44,707 nt of DNA from Rhodospirillaceae bacterium. GTDB lineage: Bacteria; Pseudomonadota; Alphaproteobacteria; Rhodospirillales; Rhodospirillaceae. The DNA lies in NCBI GenBank assembly GCA_947476925.1, contig CANJSF010000029.1, forward strand, positions 1 to 44,707, read 5' to 3'. Below the pieces are notes generated by a model. It saw only the letters and a list, made by a program, of their open reading frames with translations. It was not told the origin of the DNA and did no database searches. Below are positions 16,565 to 24,479 of this stretch, piece by piece. The first letter of the stretch is position 1; each line of letters opens with the position of its first letter. A program made the position numbers and the translations under genes.

Positions 16565-17980
16565 ATTCGCGATCTACGCACATATTTAGCTGCCGAGAAG
16601 TCAGCGGTATTTCGGCCACATCAGCCCGTCTCGACCGTTCATGAGATCACGGCGCTGCAGTACGCGCTGGATAAACAAGGTCGCCGCCCCATCGTGGTGA
16701 TCGATAAGCCAGTGCTGGCCAACGGCAAAACCAGTGACATTCCCGTTGTCTGCAACCTCACAGCCAGCCGGGCCCTGGTCGCCAAGGCGCTGGGTATCAA
16801 CGATCATCGTAGCGCCGCCCCCATTTACGCAAAGAAAACCGGAAGCCCGATTGCGCCAAGGATTCTGAGCGCCAAAGACGCGCCCGTTCAAGAGATCGTC
16901 CTGGACGGCGACAAAGCTGACCTCACATTGATTCCGGCGCTGAAACAACACAGCTACGACCCGGGCGCCTATCTCACCGCCGCCCATGCCACGACCTACG
17001 ACCCCGACACCGGCGTCGACAACACGGCCATTCAACGCTGCTGGATCAAAAGCCCGTCAAAGATGAGCTACTACCCCTACCCGGCCTCGCACAACAACCG
17101 CAACATGCGCAAGTTCTGGGCTAAGGGCCAAGACTGTCCCGTGGTGTTTTGGATTGGACACCATCCGGCTGTCCTGATGGGCACGCAAGCAAAGCTGGGC
17201 TACCCCGAAAGCCATTGGTCGGCCTGCGGCGGTTTGATCGGCGAACCGTTACGCGTTGTGGCCAGCCGCACCTTCGGCGAAAAAATTATGGTGCCTGCCG
17301 ACGCTGAAATTGTGATCGAAGGCTACGCGCTAAAGGACCAACTGGAAGCCGATGGGCCCTTCGGTGAATACACCGGCTATTCCGGCCCGCAAGTGGCTGC
17401 GCCCGTGTTCAAGGTCACGTGTATCACGATGCGCAAGAATGCGATTTATCACGACTACGGGTCCGGTTTGACCGACATGTTGGTGCCTGACAACATGGCC
17501 ATGGAAGGCAAAGTCTACAGCTTAGTGAAAGCTGTTGCCCCATCACTGACCAACGTTCATGTGCCCGCGCAAGGCCGCCGCTTCCATGCCTACATGCAAT
17601 TCTCCAAACCCGGCCCCGGCGAAGTGCGCGACGCCCTGACGGCAGCGTTGGCCTACCGTCGCCTCAAAATGGTGATCGCAGTGGATGATGACATCGACAT
17701 GTTCGATGATTCTGAAATGATGTTTGCGCTGGCCACCCGCGTGCAATGGAGCCGCGACAGTTTCACGATTGATGGCCTTTCAGGATCTTTGCTCGATCCC
17801 TCAACACCTGCGGGTGCCAAGACGCTATCGAAAATGGCGATTGATGCCACGTTCCCACTACCACCCTTTGCAGGGGCACCCAGCCCTGTACCGCCGCGCT
17901 CGAAAGTGCCTGAGGCGGCGATAACTGCAGCAGCAAAACTTCTGGACGGCGCAAATATGTCGGAGTGGCCGACCCTATGA
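16565..17980 (+). CDS. UbiD-family prFMN-dependent decarboxylase
   Basis: About 471 residues. The family reversibly decarboxylates aromatic, heteroaromatic or alpha,beta-unsaturated acids with prenylated FMN. N-T-A-I-Q-R matches the family metal-Asn and catalytic-Arg pair (five residues apart). D-G-P-F-G-E-Y-T-G-Y matches the E-G-P-F-G-E/D motif, with Asp at the first acid. The start is unusual: GGGGAGAGGG (16553-16562) is 6 nt before an in-frame ATT (16565) that begins the typical D-L-R-x-Y-L-A-A N-terminus. A TTG at 16547 lies upstream of that ribosome site, and no ATG/GTG is nearby. The stop overlaps the zinc-ribbon gene (ATGA). It heads a seven-gene operon; the substrate is probably an aromatic or heteroaromatic acid. 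Confidence 0.93.
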   Translation: MRDLRTYLAAEKSAVFRPHQPVSTVHEITALQYALDKQGRRPIVVIDKPVLANGKTSDIPVVCNLTASRALVAKALGINDHRSAAPIYAKKTGSPIAPRILSAKDAPVQEIVLDGDKADLTLIPALKQHSYDPGAYLTAAHATTYDPDTGVDNTAIQRCWIKSPSKMSYYPYPASHNNRNMRKFWAKGQDCPVVFWIGHHPAVLMGTQAKLGYPESHWSACGGLIGEPLRVVASRTFGEKIMVPADAEIVIEGYALKDQLEADGPFGEYTGYSGPQVAAPVFKVTCITMRKNAIYHDYGSGLTDMLVPDNMAMEGKVYSLVKAVAPSLTNVHVPAQGRRFHAYMQFSKPGPGEVRDALTAALAYRRLKMVIAVDDDIDMFDDSEMMFALATRVQWSRDSFTIDGLSGSLLDPSTPAGAKTLSKMAIDATFPLPPFAGAPSPVPPRSKVPEAAITAAAKLLDGANMSEWPTL

Positions 17981-18183
17981 GTGCATCCAACATCGAAAAT
18001 ATCCCCGCCGGCGCAAGCTGGGAAAAAACCGGCAACACATCATGGGCACAATGCCCCGGTTGCAAGGGCTGGTTCCACGTCGGCCCAGAAATTCTCAAGC
18101 GCCCAAGCGTTGCGTTGCATTGCCCGCATTGCTCCAGCGATTTCGAGCAAACAAAGGCGCTGAGAATCATCAAAGCGGGTTGA
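17977..18183 (+). CDS. small zinc-ribbon protein coupled to UbiD decarboxylase
   Basis: 68 residues, with ATG at 17977 overlapping the UbiD stop (ATGA); GGAG lies 11 nt upstream. Two Cys pairs, C-P-G-C and C-P-H-C, are 23 residues apart and are expected to bind one zinc. Between them is W-F-H-V-G-P-E-I-L-K. The position recalls the small D subunits (about 75 residues, also Cys-rich) that accompany UbiX/UbiD in hydroxyarylic-acid decarboxylases such as BsdBCD/VdcBCD. The linear pattern is not an obvious match to those, so it may be an analogue. Overlapping genes suggest a stoichiometric subunit of the decarboxylase. Confidence 0.85.
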   Translation: MSASNIENIPAGASWEKTGNTSWAQCPGCKGWFHVGPEILKRPSVALHCPHCSSDFEQTKALRIIKAG

Positions 18184-18187
18184 ACGA

Positions 18188-18952
18188 ATGAATTCAGGCG
18201 CCGCATCACTGACGCATCTTTGCCCCCCACCCGGCTCGCGCATGGTGGTGGTTGGCGGTTGCGGCGGCATTGGGCGAGCTGTTGTGAACGCGTCGCTGGC
18301 CGCAGGGTTATCCGTCGCCGTGTTGGATTTAGCGGTCTCAATCCAAAAACATCATGTGCCCGAAGGCGCGCAAGCCCTGGCGCTTGATGCTTCATCTGAA
18401 GACTCTGTCGCGGCTGCTTTTGCAAAGCTCGACGGCATTGATTGCTTGATCAACCTTTGCGGCTTCAAAGGCGAGCAGCAAAAAATTGCCGACCTCAGTA
18501 TCGACGCGTGGGACGAATCCATGTCGGGCAACTTGCGCAGCGCTTTTTTAGTCTCACAGCACGCGCTGAAAAAAATGACGGCAGGCAGCATCGTGCATGT
18601 GTCGTCAGGCTTGGGCGTCTATGGCGGAATTACCTATGGTGCTTATGCTGCTGCCAAGGGCGGCATCAACGCGTTAACTAAAACGCTGGCACGTGAATAT
18701 GCGCCCCACATTCGGGCCAATGCCGTCGCGCCCAGTTATGTTGAGACAGCTTTCGGCAAGGGCGGCACGGGCCGCTCGACCGAAGATGAACCCGAAACAA
18801 TCGACCGCAATGTGTACACGCGCGCTATTCCCATGGCGCGTATCGCCCAGCCAGAAGACATTGTTGGGCCGATCTTATTCTTGGCTGGACCAGCTTCGCG
18901 CTACATGACCGGCCAAGTTCTGCACGTCAACGGCGGCAGCTTTATGCCGTAA
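18188..18952 (+). CDS. cytoplasmic SDR-family dehydrogenase
   Basis: A 254-residue classical short-chain dehydrogenase with the cofactor motif G-G-C-G-G-I-G near residue 23-29, V-S-S-G and Y-A-A-A-K-G-G in the active site. The C-terminal G-Q-V-L-H-V-N-G-G is typical of dehydrogenases of cyclic diols or hydroxyacyl compounds. N-L-C-G replaces the usual N-N-A-G, a small departure. No export signal. The start at 18188 is 4 nt after the zinc-ribbon stop with a weak ribosome site; ATG 18242 is an alternative. It probably oxidises a hydroxyl intermediate in the UbiD pathway. Confidence 0.9.
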   Translation: MNSGAASLTHLCPPPGSRMVVVGGCGGIGRAVVNASLAAGLSVAVLDLAVSIQKHHVPEGAQALALDASSEDSVAAAFAKLDGIDCLINLCGFKGEQQKIADLSIDAWDESMSGNLRSAFLVSQHALKKMTAGSIVHVSSGLGVYGGITYGAYAAAKGGINALTKTLAREYAPHIRANAVAPSYVETAFGKGGTGRSTEDEPETIDRNVYTRAIPMARIAQPEDIVGPILFLAGPASRYMTGQVLHVNGGSFMP

Positions 18953-18967
18953 CATGAGAAGCATAAC

Positions 18968-20485
18968 ATGAACCACATCACATTCGACCGCAGCACTGCC
19001 AAGTTTCCGATCCCCGAAGTCGTGACGAGCTTTATCAACGGCCAAAGCGTGATTGCCGATAATCATGGCGAGCGCCTGCCCGCCATGTGCCCATCGACCG
19101 AAGACACCGTTTCGTTTTTGCGCGAGGCCGATAAAGCCGAAGTTGATGCTGCGGTGCAAGCAGCGCGCGATGCCTTCGACAAAGGCCCTTGGCCGCGCAT
19201 GAGCGTGGATCAACGCAAGCGTATTATGTTCCAAATTCGGGACGTGCTGAGCGCGCACGTCGAAGAGATCGCTTACCTTGAAACTCTCAACGCCGGCATC
19301 ACGCACGCCCATACGCGCGGCTTTCATGGCCCGCGAATGGCGTGGAATTTCGAATTCTTCGCCGAAGTCGCCAGCCAAGCGGCAGGCGAAGCCTACACCC
19401 AAACCAAGCCCTACCTATCCATTGTCACGCGCGAACCCATTGGCGTTGGCGCGCTGATTGGCCCCTGGAATGCCCCCATTGCGCTGTGCAGCATGAAGAT
19501 TGCCAGCTGTATTGCATTCGGAAATACATGCGTGCTGAAGCCGTCGGAATTCACGCCGCTGTCGTTGCGCCGCGTCGTTGAACTGATTCACCAGACTGAA
19601 ATTCCCAAGGGGGTGGTCAACTTGGTCAATGGCCGTGGCCAGATTACCGGCGATGCCCTGATCAGCCATCCGGGAGTTGATGTTGTCTCGTTTACCGGCG
19701 GCACAACCACCGGCCGCGCCATTGCCTCGCGTGCGGGGCAAAACCTAAAACCCGTGGCGCTGGAACTCGGCGGTAAGTCAGCCAATATCATCACAGCCAG
19801 CGCCAACCTGGAGCGCGCGCTCGATGGTGCGTTACTCGCCATTTACTCTAACAACGGTCAGCAGTGCTTGGCCGGATCGCGCATATTGGTTGATAAAAAA
19901 ATCGCCAACGAATTTATCGATAAGTTTGTGAAACGCACACAGCACATCATCGTCGGCGACCCCTTTGAGCCAAATACGCAAGTCGGCCCCCTCGCCTACG
20001 AAGCGCACATGAAGCGCGTGCTGGGCTACGTCGACATCGCGAAAGCTGATGGGGCAGAATTGCTGGTGGGCGGCAAGCGCCATGCTGGTTTCAAGAAAGG
20101 CTATTTTGTCGAGCCCACAGCAGTGCTGGCCAAAAACAACAACGCGCGCGTATGCCAAGAAGAAATTTTTGGTCCGTTTGCGACGTTCGTCACCTATGAT
20201 GACATTGACGAGGCGATTGCCATTGCCAACCAGTCCGAATTTGGCTTGGTTGGTTACGTGTGGTCAGAACATCTGCCCACCGCCATGAAGGTGTCGCAAG
20301 CCATCCGGGCGGGCACGATTTGGGTGAACACGCCATTGACGCGCGAGTTGCGTGCACCATTCGGTGGTTACAAGAACTCGGGTATTGGGCGCGATAGCGC
20401 TCAAGACTGCATGATGTTTTTCACCGAAGCGAAAACCACCACACTGCCGTTACAGGATTTCCCCATGGCCAAGTGGGGCGCCTGA
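18968..20485 (+). CDS. NAD(P)-dependent aldehyde dehydrogenase
   Basis: 505 residues with a complete ALDH catalytic set: P-W-N-A-P near 167, general base Glu 266 in L-E-L-G-G-K, and nucleophile Cys 300 in N-N-G-Q-Q-C-L-A-G. E-E-I-F-G-P-F near 394 closes the cofactor site. The pattern is closest to semialdehyde dehydrogenases of aromatic meta-cleavage pathways (HpaE/DmpC-like), which oxidise muconate-semialdehyde-type products; that assignment is by resemblance. It sits 15 nt after the SDR. Likely role: oxidation of an aldehyde formed downstream of ring attack. Confidence 0.93.
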   Translation: MNHITFDRSTAKFPIPEVVTSFINGQSVIADNHGERLPAMCPSTEDTVSFLREADKAEVDAAVQAARDAFDKGPWPRMSVDQRKRIMFQIRDVLSAHVEEIAYLETLNAGITHAHTRGFHGPRMAWNFEFFAEVASQAAGEAYTQTKPYLSIVTREPIGVGALIGPWNAPIALCSMKIASCIAFGNTCVLKPSEFTPLSLRRVVELIHQTEIPKGVVNLVNGRGQITGDALISHPGVDVVSFTGGTTTGRAIASRAGQNLKPVALELGGKSANIITASANLERALDGALLAIYSNNGQQCLAGSRILVDKKIANEFIDKFVKRTQHIIVGDPFEPNTQVGPLAYEAHMKRVLGYVDIAKADGAELLVGGKRHAGFKKGYFVEPTAVLAKNNNARVCQEEIFGPFATFVTYDDIDEAIAIANQSEFGLVGYVWSEHLPTAMKVSQAIRAGTIWVNTPLTRELRAPFGGYKNSGIGRDSAQDCMMFFTEAKTTTLPLQDFPMAKWGA

Positions 20486-20530
20486 GCTTTTATTTTTACC
20501 CCTACACACAACACAACCAGGAGAGCGACG

Positions 20531-21253
20531 ATGCTGACACAAGTGATGAGCCAACCCGAATTCTACAAAGCCCTCGAAGCTGCCCGCACGCCCGTGCACT
20601 CAGGCGGTCACCCTTTTAGTGCCGCATGGGCCCGCGGCGAGCTGAGCTTGAAACAGATCGGTTACTGGGCTGTTCAACATTTCTATTACATCGACCCCAT
20701 TCCGCAGCAATTCGCGATGTTCTTCTGCCGCCTCGATGACCTCGAAGCCCGCCAACACATGCTGGAAAATTTGCTGGGCGAAGAAAACCCGGCCAACCCG
20801 TCGAAGCGTCACCCTGATTTGTTGGTGAAATTCGGCAAGGCCTGCGGCCTTAAAGAAGAAGACTTCTACGCGGCTGAAGAGTTGGGCCGCGTTTTGCCAT
20901 CGACGCGCGCCATGCGCTCGTGGATTTGGGAACTAGTGAATGTGCGTCACTTGGCTGAAGGCGCTGCCGGAATCATGGTCGCGTTGGAAGGCCAACTGCC
21001 GACCCTTTATCCGAAGTACGTCGAAGCCATGAAGAAAATGGGCCTGACCGACGACGATATGGAATTCTTCCATGTTCATATCGTCGGCGATGTTGAACAC
21101 GCCGATGTCGGCTTGGAAATCACGACCCACTACGCCACGACCCCAGAGCTTCAGCAAAAAGCGCTGTCGGCCGTGCGCGCATCGACGGAAATGCGCTACC
21201 GTATGCTTGATGGCATTTACGACTCAGTCGTAATGAAAAAAGCCGCCGAGTAA
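20531..21253 (+). CDS. PqqC/TenA-fold protein, candidate heme-oxygenase-like diiron oxidase (HDO)
   Basis: A 240-residue all-helical protein of the TenA/PqqC/CADD superfamily. Candidate metal ligands are Glu84 or Glu85 with His94, Glu153, and H183-x3-D187-x2-H190. The last triad has exactly the spacing recalled for the diiron protein CADD, and the overall order of ligands also matches; the first pair is spaced two to three residues wider. HDO proteins use a diiron centre and O2 for decarboxylation, C-C or C-N cleavage, or N-oxygenation. GGAGAG lies 5 nt before the ATG. Its place inside a UbiD operon suggests an oxygen-dependent step on the decarboxylated product. A non-metal PqqC-like oxidase is the main alternative. 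Confidence 0.88.
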   Translation: MLTQVMSQPEFYKALEAARTPVHSGGHPFSAAWARGELSLKQIGYWAVQHFYYIDPIPQQFAMFFCRLDDLEARQHMLENLLGEENPANPSKRHPDLLVKFGKACGLKEEDFYAAEELGRVLPSTRAMRSWIWELVNVRHLAEGAAGIMVALEGQLPTLYPKYVEAMKKMGLTDDDMEFFHVHIVGDVEHADVGLEITTHYATTPELQQKALSAVRASTEMRYRMLDGIYDSVVMKKAAE

Positions 21254-21260
21254 TTCAGTC

Positions 21261-22004
21261 GTGGCGGACAAAACGACACTGCTTGATGCGGCCGGAAAGG
21301 TTGCCTTCGTGACAGGCGCCACCGGCGGCATCGGCAATGCCTGTGTTGCAATGTTTCTGGCAGCAGGGGCATCGGTGGTGGCCACGGGGCGTCGCGCTGT
21401 GGCTAACGACGATCCGCGCGTACTGAAGCTGGCCTTGGAAGCGACCGACGAGGCCCAAGTCATTGATGCCTTTGCCAAAACAAAAGCACGCTTTGGCACC
21501 ATTGATTACTTGGTCCACATGGCAGGAATGGTTGGCAAAGGCCGCTTGAACGAAATGTCTTTGGCCGATTGGCACACGGTCGTCGACACCAACCTGACGT
21601 CGGCCTTCCTGCTGATGAAGCACGCCTACCCGTTATTGCGCAAACCCGGCAGCGCGGTCGTGCTGTGCGGTTCATCGAATGGCGCGAATGGCGGAAGTTA
21701 TTTGTCGGGTGCGGCCTACGCGACATCAAAGGCTGCCCTGGTCAATCTCACACGCTATACGGCTAAGGAGTGGGCGCCCGATGGCATTCGCGTGAACATT
21801 CTTTCGCCGGGGCCCGTCGATACGCCGATGCTTGATCGCTTAAGCGAAACGCAACACGACGGCTTGAAAGCTCAATTACCTTTAGGCAAATACGCCACCG
21901 CTGACGAATGTGCCGGCGGTGTCATGTTTTTGTGTTCTGCCCATGCCGCCAGCATGACCGGAACGAACATGAACATCTCCAGCGGCTTGGTATTGGACCG
22001 ATGA
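21261..22004 (+). CDS. SDR-family dehydrogenase (second in UbiD operon)
   Basis: 247 residues starting at GTG, 7 nt after the diiron-like gene. The cofactor motif G-A-T-G-G-I-G lies near 19-25. H-M-A-G replaces N-N-A-G, C-G-S-S provides the Ser, and Y-A-T-S-K-A-A-L forms the active site. The C-terminus G-T-N-M-N-I-S-S-G-L is SDR-like. No leader, so cytoplasmic. Substrate unknown; two SDRs and one ALDH in one operon suggest successive alcohol to acid oxidations or ring dehydrogenation. Confidence 0.9.
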   Translation: MADKTTLLDAAGKVAFVTGATGGIGNACVAMFLAAGASVVATGRRAVANDDPRVLKLALEATDEAQVIDAFAKTKARFGTIDYLVHMAGMVGKGRLNEMSLADWHTVVDTNLTSAFLLMKHAYPLLRKPGSAVVLCGSSNGANGGSYLSGAAYATSKAALVNLTRYTAKEWAPDGIRVNILSPGPVDTPMLDRLSETQHDGLKAQLPLGKYATADECAGGVMFLCSAHAASMTGTNMNISSGLVLDR

Positions 22005-22014
22005 GGACACAGCC

Positions 22015-22815
22015 ATGAACCGTATTTCGAGACCAGTACCAGCGGTCGACGAAAATCTCGCCGTACCGCTTTACCATCAGGTTTACCTGGTGCTGCGCGA
22101 GAACATCCGCAATGGCGTTTACGGGTCTGGCGCCGTCCCAACGGAAGCCGAGTTGTGCATTTCGTTTGGCGTTTCACGCATCACGATTAAACGCGCGATG
22201 CACGAACTGAGCAAAGAAAACCTGATTGTGCGCCAGCGCGGCCGAGGCACTTTTGTGGCCGAGTCTTCGCGCGTTCCGCAAGCCAAACGTGATTCCTTGG
22301 ATGATCTGTTGCGTAACGTCATGGCCATCGGTGCTGCAACCGAAATGCAACGCCTCGATGGGGGCTACATTCCCGCCTCGCCCGAAGTGGCTGTAAAACT
22401 TGAGTGCAGCGAAGGCACAGATATTTTCGCAACACATCAGGTCCGACGGTCGCTGGGCCAGCCCATCGCGATCATCCGTGCCTACGTACCTCGCGATGTC
22501 GCCGAGCAGCTCCCAAATCGCAACACCAGCGCCCAGCCGATGCTGGCCCAGCTTCAGCAGGCTGGCATTGCCGTCGCAAGGGCCGATCAGGCGATTACCG
22601 CCACGATTGCCGACCCCGCGACCGCTGCCACACTGGCCGTTGAGGTTGGCTCGCCGGTCATTCGCCTCACGCGCCTTGTCTTTGATAACCACAACCGCCC
22701 TATTGAATGGTTGTCGGCGCTGTATCGTGCCGATCGCTACGAGTACCGCACAACCCTTATTCGCGAAGGCCAAAATGCTGCCAGCGGGTCCTCCGAATGG
22801 CGCGCGGCGAGCTAA
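22015..22815 (+). CDS. GntR-family regulator, HutC/UTRA subgroup
   Basis: 266 residues. An N-terminal winged helix-turn-helix (about 15-80) begins with V-P-L-Y-H-Q-V-Y-L and includes T-E-A-E-L-C-x-S-F-G-V-S-R-I-T-I-K-R-A and R-Q-R-G-R-G-T-F-V. A UTRA ligand-binding domain (about 100-245) follows. Such repressors release DNA on binding a pathway metabolite. GAGGA lies 8 nt before the ATG. It is the last gene of the UbiD operon, 10 nt after the SDR, so it probably autoregulates through the palindrome at 16495. Confidence 0.94.
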   Translation: MNRISRPVPAVDENLAVPLYHQVYLVLRENIRNGVYGSGAVPTEAELCISFGVSRITIKRAMHELSKENLIVRQRGRGTFVAESSRVPQAKRDSLDDLLRNVMAIGAATEMQRLDGGYIPASPEVAVKLECSEGTDIFATHQVRRSLGQPIAIIRAYVPRDVAEQLPNRNTSAQPMLAQLQQAGIAVARADQAITATIADPATAATLAVEVGSPVIRLTRLVFDNHNRPIEWLSALYRADRYEYRTTLIREGQNAASGSSEWRAAS

Positions 22816-22893
22816 TTGTTAGTACCGCTGGCAAGGTGCCCAATTTCGCATTAGAAGCATCATACGCATTGGCCCACTGAAGGATAACTGCAC

Positions 22894-23592
22894 ATGTCTG
22901 GCTCGACCGTCGATATCAAAGGCCCCGATGGCACCTTTCACGGCTATCTGTCGCTGCCACCTCAAAACGGGCCGGGCGTCATTGTCATCCAAGAGATTTT
23001 TGGCGTGAACACATGGGTTCGTACTGTGTGCGATATGTTCTCACGCGCAGGTTACGTCGCTCTCGCGCCCGATTTATTTTGGCGCATGCGGCCGCATGTC
23101 GAGCTACATCCTTTCTTCCCCGAAGATTTCAAAGTGGCGCTGGATTATTACGGGAAGTTCAATGTCGACACCGGCATGCAAGACATCCAAACCAGCATCT
23201 CGGCTTTGCGCGCGATCAAAAATTGTACCGGCAAAGTTGGTACGATTGGCTTTTGCCTGGGCGGCACGCTGTCGTACCTTGCGGCAACGCGTACCGACTC
23301 AGATGCCAACTCCAGTTACTACGGTGTGGGCATTGAGAACCACCTCGGTGAAGCCGGCAAAATCAAAAAGCCGCTGCAGCTGCACATTGCCGGCGCTGAC
23401 CCTTACGTTCCCAAAGAGGTGTTGTCGAAGATTGAGGCCGGATTAAAGGGTAAACCGGGCGTCGAGATTTTGGTTTACCCGGGCCTCGATCATGGTTTTG
23501 CCCGCGACACCGACCCAAATCATTACAACGCCGACGGCACCAAGCTGGCCCACGGCCGCTCGCTTGACATGTTCAAAAAGGCGCTCGCGTAG
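22894..23592 (+). CDS. dienelactone hydrolase family protein
   Basis: 232 residues, the usual length. The Cys-His-Asp triad is visible: Cys121 in G-F-C-L-G-G, Asp169 in A-G-A-D-P-Y-V-P and His200 in G-L-D-H-G-F-A-R. The N-terminal Q-E-I-F-G motif supplies the Glu that tunes the Cys in this family. The classical enzyme (ClcD-type) opens dienelactone to maleylacetate in modified ortho-cleavage of aromatics. Its place after the UbiD operon supports an aromatic pathway. AAGGATAA precedes the ATG; 78 nt separate it from gntR. Confidence 0.92.
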   Translation: MSGSTVDIKGPDGTFHGYLSLPPQNGPGVIVIQEIFGVNTWVRTVCDMFSRAGYVALAPDLFWRMRPHVELHPFFPEDFKVALDYYGKFNVDTGMQDIQTSISALRAIKNCTGKVGTIGFCLGGTLSYLAATRTDSDANSSYYGVGIENHLGEAGKIKKPLQLHIAGADPYVPKEVLSKIEAGLKGKPGVEILVYPGLDHGFARDTDPNHYNADGTKLAHGRSLDMFKKALA

Positions 23593-23800
23593 CTTTTTGC
23601 CAGCTTCTATTCGGGCACTCACCACGCAGAGTCGCACTGCGATAGGCGATGGAGCGCCCGACTCCGCCGGGGTTGTAGGCGAGGGTCGAAAACTTGCCTT
23701 TGTCGGCCGGTTGCCCCGTGACAGCGTCACCGAGACGGCTAAGATGCACGCATCAGTTTGGCGGTGCCGCGTTCAGTCACACATCGAAAGGGGATAAAAT

Positions 23801-24445
23801 ATGGATATTTATGGCATGATTCTCTCGCCTTATGTGGCGCGCGTGGTTTTAACGGCCCGCCACAAAGGCATTAAACACAAGATGAAAATGCCTGCCGGTG
23901 GCCTGAAAACGCCAGAGTTTATGGCGCTCAATCCGCTCGGAAAAATCCCGACGATGAAAGATGGCGCGACGGTCCTTTATGAGTCCGGCGTGATCGTCGA
24001 CTACTTGGATGCCAAATACAAAAAGAAGCGCATTGTTCCGGCCGCGGCAAAAGATGCGGCGCGTGCGCGCCTGATTGCCACCGTGTTCGCAGAATATGTG
24101 CAGCCCCCGACCTTGGCCCTGATGCGCCAACGCGACCCAGCAACACGCGACCAGAAAGTAGTCGAGGAGAAAATCGCCGAGATCAATCGCAGTCTGGATG
24201 TGATTGAGAAACTTTTGTCGGGCAAGGCCTGGGCGGCGGGCGCTAAGTTCACCATCGCCGACGTTTACGCCGCGCCCTGCTGGTTTTTTATGAGCGTGAT
24301 GTTGCCGAGTTTTGGCATGGCCGACGCCACCGGTGGCCGCAAGAAGCTGGGCAAGTACGTTGCCAAATTAAAGAAAGACAAAATGGTATCTGGCGTGCTG
24401 GCCGAAATGGCCGAGGGCTTGAAAAATTTTAACCCCGGCCGTTAA
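23801..24445 (+). CDS. glutathione S-transferase-like protein (copy 1)
   Basis: 214 residues: an N-terminal thioredoxin-fold domain (about 1-78) with N-P-L-G-K-I-P-T-M and the glutathione-binding Y-E-S-G-V-I, then a helical C-terminal domain with F-T-I-A-D-V-Y-A. Ser in L-S-P-Y-V-A-R is the candidate thiol-activating residue. Glutathione transferases near aromatic genes often act as isomerases (maleylacetoacetate-type) or ether-cleaving enzymes. AAAGGGG lies before the ATG. About 208 bases separate it from the hydrolase; a small GTGAC-AGC-GTCAC inverted repeat lies at 23718-23730 in that gap. Confidence 0.92.
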   Translation: MDIYGMILSPYVARVVLTARHKGIKHKMKMPAGGLKTPEFMALNPLGKIPTMKDGATVLYESGVIVDYLDAKYKKKRIVPAAAKDAARARLIATVFAEYVQPPTLALMRQRDPATRDQKVVEEKIAEINRSLDVIEKLLSGKAWAAGAKFTIADVYAAPCWFFMSVMLPSFGMADATGGRKKLGKYVAKLKKDKMVSGVLAEMAEGLKNFNPGR

Positions 24446-24479
24446 CGAAAACGCCTGGATAATTTAGATTAGGAGAAGA

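Noticed and set aside
23718-23730. GTGAC-AGC-GTCAC inverted repeat as a possible operator for the GST genes
   Set aside because: Five-bp arms are frequent by chance and no promoter was placed nearby; mentioned in the GST entry only.
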